From NCBI RefSeq assembly GCF_014644455.1, contig NZ_BMKS01000002.1:473450-537449 (forward strand): a DNA stretch of 64,000 nucleotides, in the 5' to 3' direction. This document shows positions 8,327 to 17,033 of the stretch, piece by piece (within the stretch, counting starts at the first letter, position 1; the number at the start of each line of letters is the position of its first letter). The translations under genes and the position numbers were made by a program. The notes below the pieces were generated by a model that saw only the letters and a program-made list of their open reading frames with translations, searched no databases and was not told the origin of the DNA. This DNA is from Caldovatus sediminis. Its GTDB lineage: Bacteria > Pseudomonadota > Alphaproteobacteria > Acetobacterales > Acetobacteraceae.

Positions 8327-9079
8327 ATGGCGGAGAGGCGAGTGCTGTTCGTCACCGGCGCGGGCCGCGGCATCGGCGCGGCGATCGCGCGCCTCGCCGC
8401 CGCACGCGGCCACGACCTCTGCCTGACCTACCGAAGCGAGACCGCGCCCGCCGAGGCGACGGCCGAGGCCTGCCGCGCCGCCGGCGCCACGGTGCTGCTC
8501 GAACGCGCCGACATGGCGGAGGAGGCCGAGGTCGCCCGCGTCTTCGCCGCGCTCGACGCCCGCTTCGGCCGGCTCGACGCGCTGGTGAACAACGCCGGCA
8601 CCGCGGGCACGGTCGGCACCCTCCTCGACACGCCGCTCGCCACCTGGGAGGCGGTGTTCCGCCTCAACGTCCTCGGCCTCGTCGCCTGCACGCGCGAGGC
8701 GGTGCGGCGGATGTCCACGAAGCGCGGCGGGCGCGGCGGCGCGATCGTCAACGTCTCCTCCCGCGCCTCCGCCCTCGGCGGCGCCGGCGAGTGGATCCAC
8801 TACGCGGCGAGCAAGGGCGCCACCGACACCATCACCATCGGCCTCTCCCGCGAGGTCGCCGCCGAGGGCATCCGCGTCAACGCCGTCAGCCCGGGCCTGA
8901 TCGAGACCGAGCTGCACGCCCGCGCCGGCCTGCCCGACCGCGTCGCGCGCCTCGCTCCCGGGGTGCCGCTCGGCCGTCCCGGCACGGCGGAGGAGGTGGC
9001 GGAGGCCGTGCTCTGGCTGCTTTCCGACGCCGCGCGCTACATCACCGGCGCGATCCTGCCGGTGAGCGGCGGGCGTTAG
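8327..9079 (+). CDS. Short-chain dehydrogenase/reductase (SDR), FabG-like
   Basis: A 250-residue classical SDR with TGAGRGIG (10-17), LVNNAG (86-91), Ser144, and Tyr159/Lys163 in YAASK. The C-terminal part (SPGLIETELHARAGLPDR and ITGAILPVSGG) is typical of glucose-dehydrogenase/FabG-like oxidoreductases. GTCAGGAGGGGATCGG precedes ATG 8327 and is a strong ribosome binding site. Its stop codon overlaps by 2 bases the stop of the decayed cytochrome c gene on the other strand. Substrate unknown. Confidence 0.9.
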   Translation: MAERRVLFVTGAGRGIGAAIARLAAARGHDLCLTYRSETAPAEATAEACRAAGATVLLERADMAEEAEVARVFAALDARFGRLDALVNNAGTAGTVGTLLDTPLATWEAVFRLNVLGLVACTREAVRRMSTKRGGRGGAIVNVSSRASALGGAGEWIHYAASKGATDTITIGLSREVAAEGIRVNAVSPGLIETELHARAGLPDRVARLAPGVPLGRPGTAEEVAEAVLWLLSDAARYITGAILPVSGGR

Positions 9080-9547
9080 GGTCCGTCAGCAGGCGGCGGG
9101 TACCCGGCCGGGCCGCCGGCGATGGCCCGCACCGGCTGCCGACCGGGCGGATAGACCGCCGCGCCGCGCGCGCCGAGCGTGTAGAGGTAGGCGGCGATGT
9201 CTCGCGCCTCGGCCTCCGTCAGCCCAAGGTCCGGCATCGCCGTCATCGGGTTGATCGCCGGCGGGTTCCGCAGCCAGGCGAGCAGGTTCGCCGGTCGGTT
9301 GGGCAGCACCCCCGCGACGTAGCCGCGCTGCGCGAAGGCATCGAGCGGCGGGCCCACCATGGCGCGGGCGTTGCGCACGCCCGGGATGCGGTGACAGGCG
9401 CCGCAGCCGAGCACTTCGATCGTCGCGCGCCCGCGCCGGGTCTCCGCCGGCGACGCGCAGATGCGGCGGCGGCTCGTCCGCGTCCTCGCCGCAGGTCGCC
9501 GCGCCGAGCGGGAGCAGGAGCGCGAGCGGGGCGAGCCAGGCGCGCAT
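9076..9547 (-). pseudogene. c-type cytochrome lipoprotein, frameshifted
   Basis: From ATG 9547-9545 the frame encodes a lipoprotein signal (MRAWLAPLALLLPLG, then Cys) and an AGGDPARA segment. The next frame (an indel around 9424-9440, in a run of C/G) continues with ATIEVLGCGACHRIPG, the CxxCH haem site, and MPDLGLTEAEARDIAAYL carrying the methionine ligand. One base removed, or two added, restores the normal cytochrome c order. Such small cytochromes accompany alternative cytochrome oxidases and donate electrons to CoxB. It is the last gene of the decayed cox operon; given several similar breaks next door, loss of function is more likely than a single base error. Confidence 0.75.
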
Positions 9548-9561
9548 CGCGGACAGCCCCC

Positions 9562-9870
9562 TCACAGGCAGGCCGGCGCGAGCAGGGCGGGCAGCCCGAC
9601 CATCAGCGTCGCGGCCGCGAAGAGCAGCGCGAGGCCGGCGCCGGTGCGCCCGTAGAAGTCTCTGCGCCGTGCCGCCGCGCGGTCGCAGAGCAGCACCGCG
9701 GCCGCGAAGACGAAGGTCGCCGCGGCGACCACCGCCGCCGCGAGCGGCAGGCCGAGCACGGCGGCCCGATGCCAGCCCCAGAGGCAGGCGAGCGAGACGA
9801 AGACGTACACCGCCAGGAAATGCGCCGCCCACAGCAGCGGCGGCGCGGGCAGGGCGAGGCCCGCGCTCAT
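9562..9870 (-). CDS. Small membrane protein of the cytochrome oxidase operon
   Basis: A 102-residue protein that is intact although its neighbours are broken. It has about three hydrophobic segments (around residues 10-30, 38-58 and 78-100) separated by an Arg-rich loop (DRAAARRRD). The start ATG (9870-9868) overlaps the stop of the upstream oxidase gene by 4 bp, so it was translationally coupled. I cannot assign a named family; position suggests an oxidase accessory or subunit IV-like protein. With both oxidase subunits broken it probably has no function left. Confidence 0.6.
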   Translation of the reverse strand: MSAGLALPAPPLLWAAHFLAVYVFVSLACLWGWHRAAVLGLPLAAAVVAAATFVFAAAVLLCDRAAARRRDFYGRTGAGLALLFAAATLMVGLPALLAPACL

Positions 9871-11461
9871 CGTGCGAACAGGAAGGGCGCGAGGTGGACG
9901 AGCGGGAAGCCCACGCCCCAGAGCGCCGCCGAGTAGGTCCAGAACCGCGTCGCGATGCGCACCGTGAGGTGCCGATCCGGCGTGAACTCCCCGCGCCGCG
10001 CGCGCCAGCGCGAGCGCCGCCATCGCCATCGCGAGCGCGATGTGGACCCCTTGGTAGAGCGCCATGAAATGCGACAGGGCGTCGCGCGCATGCCGCTCCG
10101 GCGGCTCGAGTCCCGCGCCGGCCCGGGCCTGCAGCGCGAGGAATGCCCCTCCCGCCGCCAGCGCGACCGCGAGCCAGGACGCCAGCCGGAAGCGCCGGCC
10201 GCCGGATGGCGCGCTCCGCCCACCACATTGCGAGCGTGCCGAGGACAAGCGGCGCGAGGGCCGCGATCGCCGCCCAGGGCATGTCCGCGCGCGCCACGGC
10301 GGGCAGCCACTCGGCGGCGTAGCCCCACAGAAAGAAGAAGGCGAGCGACGCGTCCGCCACGAGCGCCGCCCAGAGCGCCGTCTGGCCCGGCGCGCGGTGA
10401 TGCTCGCGGGCGAGCGGCAGGGCGAGGCCCGGCGCGGCCGCCACCGCCGCGGGAAGGTCGGCGTCGCGCTCCGTCGGCCGCATCCATGCGAGGACGGCGA
10501 CGAGCACCGCCACGGCGCCGGCGACCGCCACCGCGTAGGTCTGCGCCAGCACGCCGATGAAGAGCGCGGCGACGCAGAGCGCCGTGACGAGCGGGATCCA
10601 TGTCGGTCCCGGCACGCTTTGCGCCATCTCCGGCCGCGCCCCGACCTCCGTGGTGGCCAGGCTGAGCCGCCGCCCGTCGAGCGGGTCGGGAAGCGGGCCG
10701 GCGCCGCGGCGCACCGCGCGCGCGAGGTCCCCCTGGTCCCAGAGCGGGTAGCGCGCCTCGATCACCGGGATGGCACGGAAATTGAACACCGCCGGGGGCG
10801 CCGCGATCCACTCCGGGGTTCCCGCGCGCCAGGGATCGTCGGGCGCGCGCGGCCCGCGCAAGGCGGCGTGGAGCAGGCCGCCGAGGAACACCAGAGCACC
10901 GAGCGCGAAGGCCGCGGCTCCGGCGGTCGCTGCCAGGTCGTCCATTCCCAGCCGAGGCCGGTAGGATAGGTGTAGACTAAAAGCGCCGCGGCATGCCCGC
11001 GAGGCCGGTGTGGTGTAGCGGGAGGAAGTTCAGGTTGAAGCCGACGAAGAGGAGCCAGAAGGCGAGCCTGCCCGTGCGCTCGCTCGGCATGCGCCCCGTT
11101 GCCAACGGCCACCAGTGGTGCAGCGCGCCGAGCATGAGCGGCAGCAGCAGCGTCGCCGTCCCCTGCAGCACCGGACGGCGAACAGGAAGAATATCACCGT
11201 GCCGTGCATGGTGAAGACCTGGTTGTAGGTCTCCGGTCCGAGCACGGTGTTGTGCGGCACGGCGAGCCGCGCGCGCATCAGCAGCGCGAGGAGGCCCGCG
11301 ACCAGGAAGAAGACGAGCGCGGTGAGGACGAAGCGCCGGCCGAGCGGCCGGTAGTTCACGGCCGAGAGCGAGCGCCATCCGGGCGGCGAGGACCAGGCGC
11401 GCGTGAGCGCCTCCTCCTCCCCCGGCGGGCGGAGCGGGGGCGGCGCGTCGGGCGCGTTCAC
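9867..11461 (-). pseudogene. coxA: Cytochrome c oxidase subunit I (with subunit III-like C-terminal region), multiply frameshifted and internally deleted
   Basis: The gene starts at GTG 11461 (4-bp overlap with coxB) with helix I (SAVNYRPLGRRFVLTALVFF) and the MHGTVIFF segment of helix II. Reading must change frame near 11171-11177 to give PVLQGTATLLLPLMLGA. There the protein jumps straight to LHHWWPLATGRM and FWLLFVGFNLNFLPLHHTGL, so about 250-280 residues that normally hold helices III-X and most haem/CuB ligands are missing (junction about 11120-11133). An extra TAAAA (plus strand 10978-10982) puts a stop after GMPRR. The expected VYTYPTGLGWE follows out of frame, another base is lost near 10946, and two more shifts (about 10190-10206 and 9988-10004) interrupt a subunit III-like tail ending RFWTYSAALWGVGFPLVHL. 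It cannot make an active oxidase. Confidence 0.85.
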
Positions 11462-12484
11462 CGCAGGCCCTCGAGGTAGGCGGCGAGGGCGCGCAGCTCG
11501 GGGCCGGAGAGCTGGTTGAAGCTCGGCATGTTCGCGCCGGGCTCGATCTGCTGCGTCGCGGCGATCCAGCCGGCGAGCGAGGCGCGCGTGTTCGGCAGCA
11601 TCCCCGCCCGATCGTCGTGCGCGAGGCGAGGTGCGTCAGGTCGGGCGCAACGTCCCCCTTGGGCCATGTCCGCGCACGGTATGGCAGGAGCCGCAGCGGG
11701 AGGCGACGAACAGGGTGCGTCTGCGCCGCGCCTCCTCGGTCGTGGGCTCGGCCGCCGGCGCGGCCTCGCGCCGCAGCCAGGCCTGCCACGCCGCCGGCGG
11801 CAGGGCGTGCACGGTGAAGGCCATGTTGGCGTGCTGCAGGCCGCAGAACTCGAAGCAGGCGCCGCGGAACTCGCCCGGCGCGTCGGCCTGCAGCAGGACG
11901 TGGTTCACCCGGCCCGGGATCATGTCCACCTTGCCGCCGAGCTTCGGGATCCAGAAGCTGTGGATCACGTCGCGCGTGGCCAGTCGGAAGCGCACCGGCA
12001 CCCCGACCGGCATGCGGACCTCGTTGGCCGAGACGACCGGCGGGCCGCCCGGTTCCGGATTCGGGTAGCGGACCTCCCACCAGAACTGCCAGGCGACGAT
12101 CTCGACGGTGAAGGCGCCCTCGCGCTCCTCCGCGAAGGGCCAGGGGATCCGCAGGCTGGCCACCAGCATCAGGGGGAGCGCGAGCGCCGGCAGCGCGACG
12201 CCGCCGCCGCCGACGAGCAGCCGTCCGTAGGTCGTGCCGCCGCGCCGGCGGGGCAGCAGCCAGGCATGGACCAGCGCGGCGCCCACCAGCAGGCAGACCA
12301 CGGCGGAGACCCAGAGCGTCAGCCCGAACAGGGCGAGCGTCTCCCGCGCGTTCGGGCCGAGCGGGCTGAGCCAGGACTGCGCGCCGGCGCAGCCGCCGAG
12401 GGCCGGCGGCAGCGCCGCGAGCGGAAGGAGGCCGCGTCGCGGGACGCGAGGATCGCGACGGATCGGTGTGGGCGGGACGGGCAA
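11458..12484 (-). pseudogene. coxB: Cytochrome c oxidase subunit II with C-terminal cytochrome c domain, frameshifted
   Basis: The N-terminus is lipoprotein-like (LPLAALPPALGGC), followed by two transmembrane helices. The cupredoxin domain is complete, with its CuA site in ACFEFCGLQHANM and upstream IHSFWIPKLGG. A cytochrome c tail begins CGSCHTVRG. Two single-base losses follow, near 11646-11650 and 11601-11611; correcting them gives GTLAPDLTHLASRTTIG then AGMLPNTRASLAGWI and the Met ligand in NMPSF. I place the start at TTG 12484 because GGGGAGGGAGAAGG lies just upstream and no ATG or GTG fits. As written, the copper domain is intact but the haem c domain is truncated. This is the CoxB-cytochrome c fusion found in caa3-type oxidases. 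Confidence 0.8.
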
Positions 12485-12982
12485 GTGGCCTTCTCCCTCC
12501 CCGACGGTCGGGCCGGCTGCCGCCGGCAGGGCAGCGGGCGGGGCGGTGGGTGGGCAAACACGCCGTGCCCGCGGCGGTTCCGGGAACCCGACGGCATCCG
12601 GCGCCTGATGCGCGAAAGAGCGGCGCCAGGTCCCGGCAACACGCGGCGGCGAGCGCGCCGCGGCGTCTCCATCGCGCTCGGCTTCGCCCGCCTCGCCCCG
12701 CCGGGCGGAGGCGGGCTCGACCCGCTGGACATGCCAGGGACGAGCGCTTCGGCGCATCATGGTCGCCGGCGCCACCGCCAAGCGCGGCGATCCGTTCGGG
12801 CGCATTGCGCCGATCGCGCGGACCGGCTCCCGGCCGCCGAGTGCAGCCGCCTGCCCGGCATCTCGCGCCGCTTCTCGATCCCGATGCCGGAGCGGCTGGA
12901 CCGGCCGGGGGAAGGCCGCCGGCCGCCTGCCGGCGGCCGGCAGGACGGGCCCGCGCGCCGTCCGTCCGTCGCGCGACGGAAT
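12485..12982. other. Non-coding stretch upstream of the cox remnant
   Basis: About 500 bp between the cox pseudogene start and the stop of the LLM monooxygenase gene. Open frames here lack family resemblance and have no consistent third-position pattern. It should hold the former cox promoter. I see no repeat, RNA or clear operator. Confidence 0.4.
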
Positions 12983-14278
12983 CTAGACCGTGCCGGACCT
13001 CCGCGCATGCGGGTCGAAGCGCGGCACGGAGATCGCGCCACCGCGATCGTTGAAGGTCGAGGCCTGGGCGACGCCGACATTCGCACCCTTGCGGCCGTAC
13101 GCCTCGACGATGGGGATCTCGGCCTCGGCCGCCTCCGGCATGCGCGGCTTGCGGGCGAGCGCCGCCTCGATGAACGGCGCGAGCTCGCGCCGCTTGCGCG
13201 CCTCGCGCTCGGCGTCGCGCGTCTTGAACTCCGGCAGCAGCGTCCGCGCGAAGAGCTCGAGCGATTCGCAGATGTGCTCGTGTCGGTTGGTGCCGCTCTG
13301 CTGGACGAAGATGATCTGGTCCACGCCGACCTTCTCGTAGCGCAGCAGGTGCTCGCGCACCTGGTCCGGCGTGCCGATGCCGCCGCGGCCGGCGTTGTCC
13401 GGCAGGGAGTCCTTCACCTCCAGGAACCTGTCCCACACGCTGGTCCGGCCGGGCGCGTGCTGGCCGAACAGGCCGTAGTAGCCGAGCGAATAGCCGAAGA
13501 AGCGGAAGCCATCGAGGCCGCGGCGGATCGCCTCCCGTTCGTCCTCATGCAGCGACAGGCCGCAGACGAGGGCGATGTTCGGGTTCACCGCATGGGCGAT
13601 CGGCACGCATTCCTCGGAGCGGAGGATGTCGTAGTACTCCTGCACCCACTTGCCCGCCTGCTCGGGCTCGACGAAGGCGAAGGCGAGCGCGCCGAGGCCG
13701 TGGCGGGCGGCGCGGTGGATCGTCTCCCGCCGCGAGCACGCGACCCACATGGGCGGGTGGGGCCGCTGCAGGGGCTTGGGCACGATGTTGCGGCAGGGCA
13801 TCTCGAAGTATTTGCCCTTGAAGCCCGGATATGGGGTCATCGCCAGCATGTTCGCCGCCTGCTCCGTGGCCTCGCGCCACATGGCGGTCTTCTCGTCCGG
13901 GTTCACCAGGAACCCGCCCATCTCCATCGCGGTGGCGCTTTCGCCGGTGCCCCACTCCACACGGCCGCCGGAGACGAGGTCGAGCGTGGCGATGCGCTCC
14001 GCCGCGCGGGCCGGGTGGTTGTAGGAGGGCGCCATCAGCATCACGCCATGGCCGAGGCGGATGCGCTGCGTGCGCTGCGAGCAGGCAGCGAGGAACACCT
14101 CGGGTGCCGAGGAATGCGAGTACTCCTCGAGGAAGTGGTGCTCGACCTCCCACACGTAGTCGATGCCGAGGCGGTCGGCGAGCTCCACCTGGTCCAGAGC
14201 CTCCTGGTAGAGGCGCCGCTCCGAGTCCTCCGTCCAGGGCCGCGGCAGCTGGTGCTCGTAGAACAGGCCGAATTTCAT
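12983..14278 (-). CDS. LLM-class flavin-dependent monooxygenase
   Basis: A 431-residue luciferase-family protein starting MKFGLFYEHQLPRPW. VWEVEHHFLEEYSHSSAPEVF (about 40-61) is the conserved EHH region, followed by RIRLGHGVMLMAPSYNHPARAAERIATLD and GRVEWGTGESAT, which form the FMN pocket. The last ~70 residues are an Arg/Glu-rich extension (AEREARKRRELAPF). It probably oxygenates a hydrophobic or cyclic substrate with reduced flavin. It is divergent from the LysR gene across 531 bp, and a copy of the locus motif lies 113 bp upstream of its start, so it is the likely main LysR target. The hydrolase, decarboxylase-like and ABC importer genes beyond LysR share the motif. Confidence 0.9.
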   Translation of the reverse strand: MKFGLFYEHQLPRPWTEDSERRLYQEALDQVELADRLGIDYVWEVEHHFLEEYSHSSAPEVFLAACSQRTQRIRLGHGVMLMAPSYNHPARAAERIATLDLVSGGRVEWGTGESATAMEMGGFLVNPDEKTAMWREATEQAANMLAMTPYPGFKGKYFEMPCRNIVPKPLQRPHPPMWVACSRRETIHRAARHGLGALAFAFVEPEQAGKWVQEYYDILRSEECVPIAHAVNPNIALVCGLSLHEDEREAIRRGLDGFRFFGYSLGYYGLFGQHAPGRTSVWDRFLEVKDSLPDNAGRGGIGTPDQVREHLLRYEKVGVDQIIFVQQSGTNRHEHICESLELFARTLLPEFKTRDAEREARKRRELAPFIEAALARKPRMPEAAEAEIPIVEAYGRKGANVGVAQASTFNDRGGAISVPRFDPHARRSGTV

Positions 14279-14390
14279 CGCCGTTTCCCCTCGTCGTCCC
14301 CGGACGGTGCGGCCGGCCGCCGCCGGCGGCCCGCCCGCGCCAGAGGTTGAGAGCCGCGGCACGCCGGCGCAACGCGCGCGGAGCGAGGAC

Positions 14391-14412
14391 CATCTTTCCG
14401 CGCGCCGCAAAG
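14391..14412. promoter_or_regulatory. Predicted LysR-type operator, copy 1 (monooxygenase promoter)
   Basis: CATCTTTCCG, five bases, CGCAAAG. The arms CTTTCCG and CGCAAAG form an inverted repeat with one mismatch, as usual for LysR-family sites. It is 113 bp upstream of the LLM gene start. Two further copies lie at 14777-14798 and 16857-16878; the sequence CTGATCG follows this copy directly and follows the third copy after three extra bases. Confidence 0.6.
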
Positions 14413-14776
14413 CTGATCGCGCGATCGCCGACCGGCGGGGGCAGGGTAGCCGCAGGCCGGGCAGGAGACGGCGCCGGCCCGTCCCTGCGACCGTCACCGC
14501 GATCCCCCTGCCCGCGACCGGTTCGGGCGGGGACCGATGCGCATGCCGAGCGCCGGCGGTGGCGGCCCGACCGGTGCATCCGCCGTCGCCGCGCCCCGGC
14601 GTGGCCGCGGCGCGGAACCGCCGCACGCCCGGCGCGCGCGGCCGCCCGGGCGCACCATGCCGCGCCCTCGCCGGGGTCCCGCGTCGGGCGGAAGGTCGTC
14701 GTGGCCGCTCCGCGGTCCGCCCCAGGCGGCTCTCCCGGCCGGCCGCGCCGCTTGCCCTGGCCCGCGGAGGGGATAG

Positions 14777-14798
14777 CATCGTTGCACGCGCCGCAAAG
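14777..14798. promoter_or_regulatory. Predicted LysR-type operator, copy 2 (lysR promoter)
   Basis: CATCGTTGCA, CGCGC, CGCAAAG: 19 of 22 positions agree with copy 1 at identical spacing. It ends 11 bp before the lysR start codon and abuts the ribosome binding site GAGGGAGGG, a position that suits autorepression. Confidence 0.55.
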
Positions 14799-14809
14799 AC
14801 GAGGGAGGG

Positions 14810-15790
14810 ATGGAGACGCTCCGCGACATGCGGCTGTTCGTGAGGGTCGCGCACTCCGAGAGCTTCTCGGCGGCAGGCCGCGCCTTCGGCCTCTCGCCCG
14901 CCTCGGTATCCCGTCACGTCAACGCGCTCGAAAGCCGCCTCGGCGTTCGCCTGATTCACCGCACCAGCCGCCGGCTCGCGCTGACGGAGGCCGGCCATCT
15001 CTATCTGGAGCGGGCCACGCGCATCCTCGCCGAGATCGACGCGCTGGCGGGGCAGCTCTCGGAGCACCAGGCGCGGCCGCGCGGCCTGCTCCACGTGCAC
15101 ACGCGCGTCGCCATCGGCACGCATTTCCTGGTGCCGGTGCTGCCCGAGTTCCTGGTCCGCCACCCGGAGCTGACCGTCAAGCTCTGGCTCACCGAGGAGC
15201 CGCGCGACCTGATCGAGAACGGGATCGACGTGGCGATCCGCCTCGGCCAGCCGGTCGAGCCGCTCCTCGCCCTGCGCAAGCTCTCCGACGCCGCCGAGCG
15301 CATCCTGTTCGCCAGCCCGGCCTATCTCGAGCGCCACGGTCCGATCCGCGAACCGGGCGACCTGCTGCACCACAACTGCCTGACCTGGCCGCTCGACGGC
15401 CGCCACGAGGACGGCCGCGCGGCCTGGCTCTTCCGGGGTCCGGGGGGAACGCAGGAGCTGCGCGTCGCCGGAACCCTGCAGGTGAACAACGTCGAGGTAC
15501 TGCGCGAGGCGGCGCTCGCGGGCATCGGGGTGGCGCTGCTGCCGGTTTGGTGCGTCGCGGGGGACCTGGCCGCGGGACGCCTGCGCCGGGTCCTGGCGCA
15601 GTGGGAGGTCACGCCGACCACCTTCGACCACTGCCTTTACGCCGTCTACCAGAAGACCCAGCACGTCCCCGCGAAGATCCGCGTCTTCGTGGACTTCCTC
15701 GCGCGCGCGCTGCGCGATGCGGGCGCGGCACGACCGCCGGCGGCGCGGGGCGGGCGCGGCGGGCCGGGGTCGCCCCAGCGCGCCGCCTAG
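14810..15790 (+). CDS. LysR-family transcriptional regulator
   Basis: A 326-residue protein. Residues 1-60 are the winged helix-turn-helix (ESFSAAGRAFGLSPASVSRH, then ALESRLGVRLIHRTSRRLALTEAG). The rest is the PBP-like effector domain (LHVHTRVAIGTHFLVPVLPEF onwards), ending in an Arg/Gly-rich tail. Ribosome binding site GAGGGAGGG directly precedes ATG 14810. It is the only regulator between the LLM gene and the hydrolase/decarboxylase/importer genes, and the 22-bp motif found in all three control regions makes it the probable controller of the whole locus. The effector is unknown. Confidence 0.93.
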   Translation: METLRDMRLFVRVAHSESFSAAGRAFGLSPASVSRHVNALESRLGVRLIHRTSRRLALTEAGHLYLERATRILAEIDALAGQLSEHQARPRGLLHVHTRVAIGTHFLVPVLPEFLVRHPELTVKLWLTEEPRDLIENGIDVAIRLGQPVEPLLALRKLSDAAERILFASPAYLERHGPIREPGDLLHHNCLTWPLDGRHEDGRAAWLFRGPGGTQELRVAGTLQVNNVEVLREAALAGIGVALLPVWCVAGDLAAGRLRRVLAQWEVTPTTFDHCLYAVYQKTQHVPAKIRVFVDFLARALRDAGAARPPAARGGRGGPGSPQRAA

Positions 15791-15919
15791 CGCCCGGGTG
15801 GCCGCGACGGTGACCGGATCGTCCGGCGCCGGCCGCCCCCGGGACGGCAATCCGCGCCCCGGCGTGCCGGGCTCCGGGCGCGCAGCCGGGGAGGCGGCCG
15901 CGAGCGCGCCAACGCCTCT

Positions 15920-16783
15920 TCAGCGCCGCAGGTGCGCGACGAACCAGTCCCGCGCATGGCCCGCCGCCTCCTCGAGGCGGGGGCCGTAGGGCTCGTAATG
16001 GCCGCCCTCCAGCAGCACCAGGCGCTTGGGCTCGCGGGCGGTGGCGTAGGCGGCGAGCTGGTCGTCCACCGGCGTGCGCACGTCCTCCCGCGCGAGGATC
16101 ATCAGCAGCGGCGTCGGGGCGATCCGCTCGACGAAGGGCCAGGGCTCGTACTCGCTGAACATGTCCCAGCTCTTCAGCGTCACCTCGTTGCGATAGCTCG
16201 TGCCGGTCGCGGCGGCACTGCTCCAGGCGTAGCTCTCGCTGCCGGGGCGCGAGATCGGCGCGGTCCGCGGCCGCTCCCCCCGCATGCGGGCCTCGCGGTC
16301 GGCGTAGTACTCGCGCCGCAGGGCGGCGAGCTGGTCGGCCGGCGTCGTGCGCTGGACCGTCTTCAGGCCGCTCACCACCGGCACCTGGGAGACGACGCAG
16401 GCGACGCGTCGGTCGGCGGCGGCCACGACCAGCACATGCCCGCCCGAATAGCTCGTACCCCACAGGCCGATGCGCGCGGGGTCCACGCCTTCGAGCTGGC
16501 GCGCGCAGGAGATGACGTCGCGCATGTCGCCGACCTGGCGCCAGGGATCCGCCTCCTGGCGCGGCGCGCCGGTGCTCGCGCCGAAGCAGCGGTGGTCGTA
16601 GAGCAGGACGCCGAGGCCGGCGGCGGCGAAGATCTCCGCGAACCGGGGCAGCGCCATCTCGCGCACCGCGCCGAAGCCGTGGCTCATGACGACGAGGGGG
16701 TGCGGGTCGGTCCCCGCTGGCACGTAGCGCCAGGCGGCGAGCTCGGCGCCGTCCACCGGGATCGTCAGGTCGTCCCTTCGCAT
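15920..16783 (-). CDS. Alpha/beta hydrolase (dienelactone hydrolase/X-Pro peptidase-like)
   Basis: A 287-residue protein with an alpha/beta hydrolase core. VMSHGFGAVREM (32-43) is the oxyanion-hole strand, Ser111 in LWGTSYSGGH is the nucleophile, an Asp lies in ILAREDVRTP and His in LEGGHYEPYG completes the triad. Members cleave esters, lactones or C-C bonds. It converges on lysR and is divergent from the decarboxylase-like gene; copy 3 of the LysR motif is in that gap, 74 bp from this start. An LLM monooxygenase followed by a hydrolase is a plausible Baeyer-Villiger-then-hydrolysis pair (inference). Confidence 0.88.
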   Translation of the reverse strand: MRRDDLTIPVDGAELAAWRYVPAGTDPHPLVVMSHGFGAVREMALPRFAEIFAAAGLGVLLYDHRCFGASTGAPRQEADPWRQVGDMRDVISCARQLEGVDPARIGLWGTSYSGGHVLVVAAADRRVACVVSQVPVVSGLKTVQRTTPADQLAALRREYYADREARMRGERPRTAPISRPGSESYAWSSAAATGTSYRNEVTLKSWDMFSEYEPWPFVERIAPTPLLMILAREDVRTPVDDQLAAYATAREPKRLVLLEGGHYEPYGPRLEEAAGHARDWFVAHLRR

Positions 16784-16856
16784 CCCCGCCTTTCCTTTCT
16801 TCGTCCCGGGCCGCGGGCGCGAGGGTAGTCGGATGCCGGACGCCGGATAAGCGCGC

Positions 16857-16878
16857 CATCTTTCCGTTCATCGCAAAG
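16857..16878. promoter_or_regulatory. Predicted LysR-type operator, copy 3 (hydrolase / decarboxylase-like promoter region)
   Basis: CATCTTTCCG, TTCAT, CGCAAAG: the ten-base left part and seven-base right part are identical to copy 1, and CTGATCG follows at 16882-16888 as it follows copy 1. It lies between divergent genes, 74 bp from the hydrolase start and about 155 bp from the decarboxylase-like gene start, so it could serve both. Confidence 0.6.
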
Positions 16879-17033
16879 CAGCTGATCGCCGGCCAAGATT
16901 TCCAAGCCGGGGCGCATCGCGCATGCTCCGCCCCAGGTTCTGCGTCGCGGACGCCAGGGACGACAGGCGGGGGCCTCGGGCGCGCCGCCCGCGCCCCCAC
17001 GCCCCGCGCAGACCACGGAGGACGCGCAGAGCC

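Larger units (their letters stand above)
14279..14809. other. Divergent control region between the LLM monooxygenase and lysR genes
   Basis: A 531-bp gap without a credible gene. It contains copies 1 and 2 of the locus motif near its two ends, beside each gene. The middle part (about 14420-14760) is simply GC-rich; I see no hairpin with a T-run and no RNA gene. Confidence 0.5.

Noticed and set aside
9076..12484. Treating the cox frameshifts purely as sequencing errors
   Set aside because: Most are one-base changes in G/C runs, which fits read errors, but they cluster here and in the TRAP gene while long housekeeping genes are clean, and a large deletion plus a 5-base insertion are also present. 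Error is kept as an alternative, not the main call.
11516..14350. A 944-codon plus-strand frame across coxB and the LLM gene
   Set aside because: It is the complement of recognised CoxB and LLM coding sequence and has shadow-type composition.
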